Part shown: piece after piece, positions 1 through 6,060 of the stretch
Numbering within the stretch: the first letter of the stretch is position 1
Layout of the letters: the number at the start of each line of letters is the position of its first letter
Origin: Planctomycetota bacterium
Lineage (GTDB): Bacteria > Planctomycetota > SZUA-567
Direction of reading: 5' to 3'
DNA length: 10,806 nucleotides
NCBI GenBank assembly: GCA_020860865.1
Contig: JAJBTL010000207.1
Location: 1-10,806, forward strand
The notes under the pieces: model-generated
Database searches by the model: none
Told to the model about the DNA's origin: nothing
The model's input: the letters and a program-made list of their open reading frames with translations, nothing else
Translations under genes and position numbers: made by a program

Positions 1-23
1 GCCGTGAAGACCCCCCCTCGCCG

Positions 24-50
24 TTTTTTTCTTTTTTTTCTTTTTTCTTT
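24..50. other. T-rich tract
   Basis: Runs of 7, 8, 6 and 3 thymines are separated by single cytosines. On the plus strand the tract follows a GC-rich stretch, so it could be the U-tail of a terminator whose stem begins outside the window. Read as A-tracts on the other strand it could bend DNA. No gene is visible between positions 1 and 219. Confidence 0.4.
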
Positions 51-125
51 CCAGGCTTTCCCTACCTTTCTAACAGTAACATTTATATAACGATAGTTCT
101 CTCTCCAAGAGGCTGCCGGCGGTCC

Positions 126-154
126 GTGACGGCGGATCGTGGAATATTTTATAC
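126..154 (+). promoter_or_regulatory. possible sigma70-type promoter for queH
   Basis: GTGACG (126-131) and TTATAC (149-154) are 17 bp apart, each matching 4 of 6 consensus bases. Transcription would start near 161 and leave a leader of about 60 nt before the queH start. Another AT-rich box, TATATA at 84-89, has no convincing -35 partner. Both are weak matches found by eye. Confidence 0.25.
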
Positions 155-209
155 AGGCCGTCGCCGTTTTTATTTAACGGGTGGCGGATTATTTTCTCAC
201 GTGTTTCTT

Positions 210-214
210 AAGGA
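210..214 (+). promoter_or_regulatory. ribosome binding site deciding the queH start
   Basis: AAGGA lies 5 nt before the ATG at 220. A longer reading from the GTG at 181 has no such site and adds 13 residues ahead of the conserved family start. The ATG at 220 is therefore preferred. Confidence 0.7.
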
Positions 215-219
215 CGAAA

Positions 220-834
220 ATGCCGCACTCAGACGCCATACTCCTCCACACCTGTTGCGCGCCGTGCCTGGCAGCGGCCCGGGCGACCCTGGCCGGAACG
301 CCCGGAGGCACCTTGCCGCCGCTTGCCGGGATATTTTTCTATAATCCCAACATCCACCCGTTATTGGAGTTCCGTAGACGGGTGAAGGCGCTCCGGGTTT
401 ATCTTGAAAGGGATCGGCTGGTTGCGGAAATTGATGATGACTACGGCCTTGGCCTTTACCTTCGGGAAGTCTACGATCCCGAACTGCCCCGGCCGGAACG
501 CTGCCGCCGCTGTTATGCGCTTCGCCTTCGGCGCACGGCCAGGGAAGCGGCGGACCAGGGCCTGGCCGGATTCACGACCACACTCCTCGCCAGCCGCGAG
601 CAGGACCGCGACCTTGTGGCGGAGGAAGGACGGCGGGCGGCGGCGGAGTCCGGCGTCGAGTTTTACCAGGCCGATCTCAGGCAGTTTCTCCCGGACGAGA
701 AAATGATGCGGGGGATTTACAAACAGCAGTACTGCGGCTGCGTTTTTTCCGAGGAAGAACGGTTCCGCCCGACTGCCAAACATCTTTATTTTCCGGATAA
801 CGACCCGTCCGCCGCCACCCGGCCGGACGAATAA
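220..834 (+). CDS. queH: epoxyqueuosine reductase QueH
   Basis: The 204-residue product is the usual length for QueH (former DUF208), the iron-sulfur enzyme that reduces epoxyqueuosine to queuosine in tRNA with GUN anticodons. It replaces the unrelated cobalamin-dependent QueG. Seen here: LLHTCCAPC at residues 8-16 with Cys12, Cys13 and Cys16; FFYNPNIHP at 39-47; a CxxC pair at Cys95/Cys98; FTTTLLASREQD at 118-129; and YCGC at 171-174. These cysteine clusters are the family hallmark and are thought to bind the metal centre; I do not assign individual ligands. It should be cytoplasmic. It is first in a probable two-gene unit, ending 10 nt before the SpoIID-domain gene. No other queuosine gene is visible, so the rest of the pathway lies elsewhere or the precursor is salvaged. 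Confidence 0.93.
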   Translation: MPHSDAILLHTCCAPCLAAARATLAGTPGGTLPPLAGIFFYNPNIHPLLEFRRRVKALRVYLERDRLVAEIDDDYGLGLYLREVYDPELPRPERCRRCYALRLRRTAREAADQGLAGFTTTLLASREQDRDLVAEEGRRAAAESGVEFYQADLRQFLPDEKMMRGIYKQQYCGCVFSEEERFRPTAKHLYFPDNDPSAATRPDE

Positions 835-837
835 GGA
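833..837 (+). promoter_or_regulatory. ribosome binding site overlapping the queH stop
   Basis: AAGGA at 833-837 starts inside the TAA stop of queH (832-834) and lies 7 nt before the ATG at 845. A ribosome ending queH would cover this site, which suggests the two genes are translated in a coupled way. Confidence 0.6.
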
Positions 838-844
838 CCTGTCC

Positions 845-2158
845 ATGATCCGTTGGTTCCTGAAATTTGTTTGCCTGGCCGCCTTGGCGTTTGGTTTTTA
901 CCATATCGCCTTCCACGACGCGCCGGATCTGCGCATTCCCGCCGCCGGCGGGGAGCTGTTGGCCGCCAACATGCCGGGCCGGGGACCGGTCCAGCCCGAG
1001 GTCCGCGTCCTTGTCGCCGACGCCCTCGACCATGCCACCCTCACCATTAACGGCAAGGTCTGGATGCAGGCGGTGACCATGCAGATGAAAGCGGAGGACG
1101 GCACCTTTACCCAATCCGTCGCCGTCGAGGTGACGCCGACCGGGCAGGGCGTCCGCATCGGCACCGATCAATACGTCCGGGTAAGGATGAAGAATCTCGA
1201 TTCCCAACCGCTCCGCCTCACCTGGCGGAACGGCAATGAACAGACCACCGTCTCCATTCCCCACGAAATCGAAATCTACGGCACCCATGTCGTCGACGGC
1301 AACCGGAAGATTCCCCGGGTCCGCGTCCTCGCCCGGCTGCCGATGGAAGAATACCTCTACGGCGTCGTCGCCGGCGAAGTCCCGTCCAACTGGCCCCTGG
1401 AAGCGCTCCGTGCCCAGGCGGTGGCGAGCCGGACCTTCGCCTATTTCGAAGTCAAGAGCCGCCGGAACGAAGAGTACGACGTCCACGCCAGCACCCAGTC
1501 CCAGGTCTGGCGGCCGTCCCTGGCGGTGGAGCCGCAGGTCAGGCGGGCGGTGGATTCGACGGCCGGCATTGTCATTACGGAAAAGAACGCGCTCATCAAG
1601 ACCTTCTTCCATTCGGAATGCGGCGGCTTCACCGCCGATGCCCGGTGGGTATTCACGAAGACGCCCATCCTCGCCCTCTCGGGCGTCCGCTGTCCCCGCT
1701 GTTCCGACCGGGCCAACAAGCCGAGCCAGTGGTCGACGACCTATACCCGCCAGGAAATCGCCACCCGCCTCCGCCGGGTTGGCGTGCTCCGCCAGGGCGG
1801 GGAAATCCGGATGATTCAGGGCCTCGACGCCTACGGGAATCCCCTCGGCGGCAATCTCGGCCGGGTGGTGACGGTGGAAATCACCATGGCCGGCGGCCGC
1901 GGCCTGACGGTGCGGATACCGGCGAACCAGTTCCGCCTCGCCATGGGCGCGGATCGGAAAAACGTCGCCAGCACCTACATGGTTATTCAGGGCGGGAACG
2001 AGGCCAACATCACCTTTACCGGACTCGGCTGGGGCCATGGCGTCGGCCTTTGCCAGCACGGCGCCGCCTATGCGGCGGATACGCTTCGCTATAATTTCCT
2101 GGATATCCTGTCCCTCTATTATCCCGGGTCGAAACCGGTGCGGTTGTGGGGGCGGTAA
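845..2158 (+). CDS. SpoIID/LytB-domain protein (membrane-anchored lytic transglycosylase)
   Basis: The 437-residue protein has a SpoIID/LytB domain. In Bacillus SpoIID this domain is a lytic transglycosylase that cuts glycan strands lacking stem peptides; LytB is an amidase enhancer. Residues 2-22 (Arg3, Lys7, then a hydrophobic run to about 22) look like a signal anchor, placing the domain outside the inner membrane. Residues 52-150 form a beta-rich N-terminal part. The core runs from LPMEEYLYGVVAGEVPSNWP (165-184), where Glu178 matches the catalytic glutamate of the GEMP/GEVP motif, through ALRAQAVASRTFAY (187-200), FFHSECGGFT (254-263) and CPRC (283-286) to GWGHGVGLCQHGA (395-407) near the end. 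Cys259, Cys283 and Cys286 may bind zinc, as reported for some family members. The domain is widespread in non-sporulating diderms, so it does not imply sporulation. It follows queH by 10 nt with no terminator between. Confidence 0.9.
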   Translation: MIRWFLKFVCLAALAFGFYHIAFHDAPDLRIPAAGGELLAANMPGRGPVQPEVRVLVADALDHATLTINGKVWMQAVTMQMKAEDGTFTQSVAVEVTPTGQGVRIGTDQYVRVRMKNLDSQPLRLTWRNGNEQTTVSIPHEIEIYGTHVVDGNRKIPRVRVLARLPMEEYLYGVVAGEVPSNWPLEALRAQAVASRTFAYFEVKSRRNEEYDVHASTQSQVWRPSLAVEPQVRRAVDSTAGIVITEKNALIKTFFHSECGGFTADARWVFTKTPILALSGVRCPRCSDRANKPSQWSTTYTRQEIATRLRRVGVLRQGGEIRMIQGLDAYGNPLGGNLGRVVTVEITMAGGRGLTVRIPANQFRLAMGADRKNVASTYMVIQGGNEANITFTGLGWGHGVGLCQHGAAYAADTLRYNFLDILSLYYPGSKPVRLWGR

Positions 2159-2220
2159 GGCGGCGGCGCGGTGTGGAATTTTCGTAAAATTGCACAGGTG
2201 ACACTGTTGTACGGCGTAGT

Positions 2221-2250
2221 TTGGTAGTTTTCTTCGTCAAGGCTGATACT
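2221..2250 (+). promoter_or_regulatory. possible promoter for the downstream RNA
   Basis: TTGGTA (2221-2226) and GATACT (2245-2250) are 18 bp apart, each with 4 of 6 consensus bases. The implied start, about 2257, falls just before the first hairpin of the structured region. The match is weak, and its position is the main argument for it. Confidence 0.3.
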
Positions 2251-2285
2251 GGACGGCACTCCGGGAAACAGCCGCTCTGTACCGG

Positions 2286-2351
2286 CTTGTCGATCATGGA
2301 AGGTGCGTAAATCTCTCTCTCTTTCTCTCCGCGCCTTCCATGGTCGACAAG
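2286..2351 (+). repeat. perfect 22-bp inverted repeat with CU-rich loop
   Basis: Arms 2286-2307 and 2330-2351 pair along all 22 positions. Two are G-U wobbles in plus-strand RNA (2294 with 2343, and 2304 with 2333); on the minus strand these would be A-C mismatches. The 22-nt loop (2308-2329) is nearly all C and T after its first bases. The strand bias of the wobbles favours a role in plus-strand RNA over a DNA operator. Confidence 0.75.
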
Positions 2352-2371
2352 TTATTTTTCTGCGAAAACAG

Positions 2372-2402
2372 AACGGCGTCCCAAAGCGGGGCGCCGTTTT
2401 TT
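2372..2402 (+). terminator. strong intrinsic terminator
   Basis: An 11-bp stem pairs 2372-2382 with 2388-2398, with one G-U pair and loop AAAGC, and runs into six thymines at 2397-2402. It ends either the queH-spoIID transcript, about 240 nt after the stop codon, or the candidate small RNA. Some adenines lie left of the stem, so it might also act weakly on minus-strand transcripts from the helicase gene, which ends at 2441. Confidence 0.85.
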
Positions 2403-2440
2403 CGTATATGGACGTGGCATCGTTTGTCCTCAATCCACGC

Positions 2441-5400
2441 TTATATAGCCACATACTTTCCTTCCCGGGCAAAAAACACCCCCTTTTCCTTGACCGGTTC
2501 GCCACGACTCCGTTCCCAGGCGGCGGCGTAGGCGTCGAGCTGGGCGCGATGGCGCCGGGCGGCGGCGAGGAGATTGACTCCCCGCAGCCGGTCCGACTTG
2601 TATTCAACCACCACCCAGGCGCCGTTCTCCCGGAAGACGAGATCGATGACGCCGTGAAGGACGGTCGGGACGCCGTCCCGGTCTTCCCGGACGGCGAAGG
2701 GCGTTTCCCTGAACACCTTTTCCGCCGAGGCGGCCCGCTGCCACAGGTCCGACGCGATCACGGCCCGCACCAGAACGAGGACCTCCTCCAGCCGGTCTTC
2801 GGGCAGATCGTGTTCCCGGAGCAGTTCCGCCGCCATGGCCTGAAGATCGCCGTCGCCGCCGGCCGCTTCGAGGAGCCGGTGGAGGACATCGCCGAAGCCG
2901 AGCGCTTCCTCGACCGGATCGCCGGCGATTTCCCCGAGAGCGTCTTCCGAGAGTGGCTCACCCGTTTCGTCTATGGCCGCAGGTGAAGCCGCCTGGGTCG
3001 GGGCCAGCATTTCGGGTGTGAACAGAAGGCCCTGGCGGTCGCCGGTCTTTTCCGGGACGTCTTTCTTCTTCGACACCGGCGGTGAAGCGGGCGCCTCCGG
3101 TGTCGCCGTCCGAGTGACGCGGACCGAAGCGTAGCTCCCGTCGGTGAGGCGGGGGAGGGACCGGGTGCGGTGCGCTTCCGCCGCGGCGAGGGCGTCGGCG
3201 TCGATCTCCGTCAGGAGAACCGACCGCGCCGCCGTCTTGACGGGCGGTTCCGGAAGCGCTTCGGCGATGACGGTTCCCGGCGGGATAAATTCGCTTTTCC
3301 ACGCCTTGTCCGTCCCCTTGTGCACCGACACGACGAGGGCGGCGCCGGCCCGGGTGGCGGCGACGTAGTTGAGGCGGGTCTTTTCGGCGGCGAGGAACAG
3401 TTCCTCCTCCCGGGCCAGGTCGGGCCAGGCGCGGGGTTCGGCGAGGTGGATATTTCCGTGTTCCCCGGCGGTGAGGCGCATGCCGCCGACGGCCTTGCCG
3501 CCTTGGCGGCGGACGGAAAAATCGGCCGGATGTTTTTTAACGCGGCGGGTCGAAGTGAGAAACACCACCGGCGCTTCCAGGCCCTTGGTTTTGTGAAGGT
3601 TCATCACCCGGACAGCCGAGGCCGGCGGCTCCTTGGCCGCGATGGGTTCGTCCTCGGCGTGCTCCCGGTGCCAGGCCAGCCGTTCGGCCAGGGCGCCGAG
3701 GGTCGGGATGGCCGGGTTTTCGTTTTCGAGAAGTTGTAAGGCGCTTTCGAGAACGCCGGCGCCGATGGCCGGGTCGTCCCCGAGGAGGGACAACGGCCAA
3801 AGGCCGAGATCGTCCACCACCCGCCTGAGCGCCCAGACCGGCGGTTCGTCCCGGAAAAGGTTCCGGTGCCGCCGCATCGTTTCGATGGCGGACGAGATGT
3901 CCGGTTCGGGGGTGGCGGCCGGTTCCCGGAGAAGGTCGAAAACGCCGCCGGCGGTTTTCCAGTTGTAGAGGTCGACATCGGAGTAGCCGAACAACCCGCC
4001 CCGGAGCACGGCGAGGAGGAGGATGGCGTTGTCCGGATTGGCCAGGGCATCGAGGTAGGACTGGAGGAGTTCGAGACAGGGCGAGTTCGCCAGGGTGCCG
4101 CCACTGGAGACAATGCAGGCAAGGCCCTGGTTCCGGATGGCCTGGCCGTAGACGGCGGCGGACGCCGTCCGGTAGGTGACGACGAGGAAGTCGCCGGCGG
4201 TGGCCGGGCGGCTGCCGTTCCGGTCCGGAATGGGAAGGCCGGTGTCGACGGCGTGGCGGATGAAAGTGGCGATGCGGGCAGCTTCGTCCCGGACGATGTC
4301 CCGTTCGCCCCGGCCGGTTTTTCTGTCGATGCCGAGCGTTTCCAGACGGTAGACGCCGTGGAAACAGGTATCCGGCGCTGGCGGTCGGGCGGCGACGAGG
4401 GGAACGTAGGCCGGGCTGTACGCCGATTCCTCGAGGGCGAAGCGGCCGCAGGCGGCCATCGCTTCTGGTTCCGGGTTGTCGTCCGGGCGGGCGGTGAATG
4501 CCGTGTTGACCCACTCGAGGACGGAGGGGGCGCTTCGGAAATTATTGGTTAAATGAAGGACGCGGCCGCCGTGTTCGGCAATGCGCGATTTCAGTTCCTG
4601 GTAGACGACGATGTCGGCGCGGCGGAAACGGTAGATGGACTGTTTCGGATCGCCGACGATAAACAGGGCGCCGGGCCGGGGCGGACAGCGCCGCCAGTCC
4701 CGCGCCTTCATGTCCCGCGAGGCGAGGAGGAACATGATTTCCGCCTGGACCGGGTCGGTGTCCTGCACCTCGTCGACGAGGAGTTTGGCGTAACGGTCGG
4801 CGAGGTCGGCGCGGACTTCCGGGAAATCCCGGAGGAGCCGGGCGGTGCCGAGGAGGAGGTCGTTGAAGTTGAGGACGCCGTCTGCCAGGCGGAGGCGGTC
4901 GTAGAGGAGGACGGCCTCGGTATAGGCTTCGAGGGCGGCGGCGTAGACGGCGGCGAGGCAGTCGGCCCGGAACGGCTGGACGCAGTCCTGCCAGAACCGG
5001 TCGTAGGCGAGTTTTTCCGCGTCGGCGTCGTCCGGGCCGAGGCCGATGGCGTTCCATTGGGTCTTTCGGAAAAGCGGTTTTTCCGGGAACAACCGGGCCA
5101 GACGGTGCGCCGACGCCAGGTCGAGAGGGAGAGTCATCCGGAGGAATCGCCGGTCCAAAACCTGCATGAGGGGGATGAGGCGGTCGCTCTCGCACTCGGC
5201 CTCGTCCAGAAGCGGCCGGAAGCGCGTGATTGACTGGTGGTATTCGGCGACGCCGTCCAGGAAGCGGGCGGTGTCGATGTGGTCCGGGTGGGCGTCGCGG
5301 CCGGGCCAGTGGCTGACATCGGGGAAATCGGCGTATTTCATAAAGCCGGCACCGAGCGTTTCGTTGTCCAGGCCGAAGGTGCGGAAAATGGTATAGAGCC

Positions 5401-5929
5401 GCCGGTGTTCTCCGGCCGCCATGTCCCGGGTGAAGCGGTCCCAGGCCCGGCGGCGGTAAAGGCTGTCCTGTTCGGCGTCGAGTTCGGAAAAGTTCGGCGT
5501 CACCCCGGCCTCGACCGGCCGTTCCCGGAGAATCCTGGCGCAGAACGAATGGATGGTGCCGATGTGGCATTCCGGCAGGTTGGCGCGGGCGTCCTCGAGG
5601 TGGCGGCGCTCGTCCGGCGAGACGTCGCCGTGGGCGATTTCCCGGTCGAGGGCGGCTTCGAGGCGGGTCCGGAGTTCGCTGGCGGCCTTGGTCGTGAAGG
5701 TGACGGCGGCAAGGCGGCGCTGGCCGGCCAGGCAGCCCCGGCGCATGTCGTTCAGGAGACGGGCGACGAGGGCGGTGGTTTTGCCGGTGCCGGCGGCGGC
5801 CTCGACGACGAGGTTGGTGTCGAGATCGCGGGCGATGGCGTCGCGGGCGTCGGCGTCGGAGAGGATGGATTCGGTCATGCTTGGTTGGGCGCTTTCATGA
5901 TTCATCCGTGGCGTCCATAATACAATCAT
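2441..5929 (-). CDS. RecB/AddA-type UvrD-family helicase with C-terminal nuclease
   Basis: The protein (1162 residues from the first ATG) is a superfamily 1A helicase fused to a PD-(D/E)XK nuclease, as in RecB and AddA, which unwind and trim double-strand ends for recombination. Motifs in order: Walker A EAAAGTGKTT (43-52), Ia TFTTKAASELRTRL (77-90), GTIHSFC (124-130), Walker B LLVDEVQDTD (383-392), III GDPKQSIYRFRRAD (426-439), IV LTNNFRS (460-466), V NLHKTKGLEAPVV (777-789), VI LNYVAATRA (853-861). The nuclease has FGDVLHRLLE (1012-1021), GVIDLVF with Asp1096 and VEYKSD with Glu1109 and Lys1111, so it should be active. A charged, Pro/Ala-rich linker lies around 935-985. Start choice is uncertain: in-frame ATGs also occur at 5905 and 5878, none with a strong ribosome site. 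No AddB or RecC partner is visible, so the subtype stays open. It follows the GH3 gene on the same strand by 131 nt. Confidence 0.92.
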   Translation of the reverse strand: MIVLWTPRMNHESAQPSMTESILSDADARDAIARDLDTNLVVEAAAGTGKTTALVARLLNDMRRGCLAGQRRLAAVTFTTKAASELRTRLEAALDREIAHGDVSPDERRHLEDARANLPECHIGTIHSFCARILRERPVEAGVTPNFSELDAEQDSLYRRRAWDRFTRDMAAGEHRRLYTIFRTFGLDNETLGAGFMKYADFPDVSHWPGRDAHPDHIDTARFLDGVAEYHQSITRFRPLLDEAECESDRLIPLMQVLDRRFLRMTLPLDLASAHRLARLFPEKPLFRKTQWNAIGLGPDDADAEKLAYDRFWQDCVQPFRADCLAAVYAAALEAYTEAVLLYDRLRLADGVLNFNDLLLGTARLLRDFPEVRADLADRYAKLLVDEVQDTDPVQAEIMFLLASRDMKARDWRRCPPRPGALFIVGDPKQSIYRFRRADIVVYQELKSRIAEHGGRVLHLTNNFRSAPSVLEWVNTAFTARPDDNPEPEAMAACGRFALEESAYSPAYVPLVAARPPAPDTCFHGVYRLETLGIDRKTGRGERDIVRDEAARIATFIRHAVDTGLPIPDRNGSRPATAGDFLVVTYRTASAAVYGQAIRNQGLACIVSSGGTLANSPCLELLQSYLDALANPDNAILLLAVLRGGLFGYSDVDLYNWKTAGGVFDLLREPAATPEPDISSAIETMRRHRNLFRDEPPVWALRRVVDDLGLWPLSLLGDDPAIGAGVLESALQLLENENPAIPTLGALAERLAWHREHAEDEPIAAKEPPASAVRVMNLHKTKGLEAPVVFLTSTRRVKKHPADFSVRRQGGKAVGGMRLTAGEHGNIHLAEPRAWPDLAREEELFLAAEKTRLNYVAATRAGAALVVSVHKGTDKAWKSEFIPPGTVIAEALPEPPVKTAARSVLLTEIDADALAAAEAHRTRSLPRLTDGSYASVRVTRTATPEAPASPPVSKKKDVPEKTGDRQGLLFTPEMLAPTQAASPAAIDETGEPLSEDALGEIAGDPVEEALGFGDVLHRLLEAAGGDGDLQAMAAELLREHDLPEDRLEEVLVLVRAVIASDLWQRAASAEKVFRETPFAVREDRDGVPTVLHGVIDLVFRENGAWVVVEYKSDRLRGVNLLAAARRHRAQLDAYAAAWERSRGEPVKEKGVFFAREGKYVAI

Positions 5930-5963
5930 TCAGGCGCCGCCGGGAACGGTGGAATCTTACTGT

Positions 5964-5969
5964 ATTATA
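5964..5969 (-). promoter_or_regulatory. possible -10 box for the helicase gene
   Basis: The minus strand reads a perfect TATAAT here, 34 nt before the first helicase ATG. I see no good -35 element at 16-18 bp. It lies in the 131-nt gap after the GH3 gene, which is more AT-rich than the flanking genes. The gap also holds small hairpins at 5982-5994 and 6010-6026, neither followed by a T-run, so no terminator separates the two genes. Confidence 0.4.
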
Positions 5970-6060
5970 TGTATATGAGGACCACTCCCAGTGGGGAGGG
6001 TTTCCGCGCTTTCCGTTATACGGAAAACGGGGCGGCGATGCTTGGCAAATATTCATCGGT

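Larger units (their letters stand above)
2257..2402 (+). ncRNA. candidate structured small RNA (or structured 3' UTR), unknown family
   Basis: This non-coding stretch between convergent genes folds by eye into an ordered series. Hairpin 1 is at 2261-2285: CCGG pairs with CCGG, then ACAG with CTGT, with loop CCGCT. Hairpin 2 is at 2286-2351, a perfect 22-bp stem that abuts hairpin 1 directly. A small TTCTG/CAGAA hairpin is at 2358-2373, partly exclusive with the intrinsic terminator at 2372-2402. A weak promoter lies at the right distance upstream, predicting about 146 nt. No open reading frame in it looks real. I do not recognise it as 6S RNA, tmRNA, SRP RNA or RNase P RNA. It could instead be the 3' end of the queH-spoIID transcript, possibly released by processing. 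The structure is seen in the sequence; that it is a separate RNA is inferred. Confidence 0.42.

Noticed and set aside
90..219. Possible preQ1 riboswitch before queH
   Set aside because: Queuosine genes often carry one, so I looked for the class I pattern (short GC hairpin, A-rich tail matching the loop). The leader does not show it.
677..2059. Long minus-strand reading frame of 460 codons opposite queH and spoIID
   Set aside because: It is antisense to two well-supported genes, resembles no family and is a typical by-product of high GC.
2286..2351. Miniature transposable element
   Set aside because: The inverted repeat has no flanking target duplication or TIR-like ends, and no transposase or second copy is in the window.
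2159..2440. Known RNA families (6S, tmRNA, SRP RNA, RNase P RNA)
   Set aside because: None of the conserved cores of these RNAs is recognisable. The candidate RNA is reported as an unknown family.
5982..6026. Terminators between the GH3 and helicase genes
   Set aside because: The dyads at 5982-5994 and 6010-6026 are short and lack a T-run on the minus strand.
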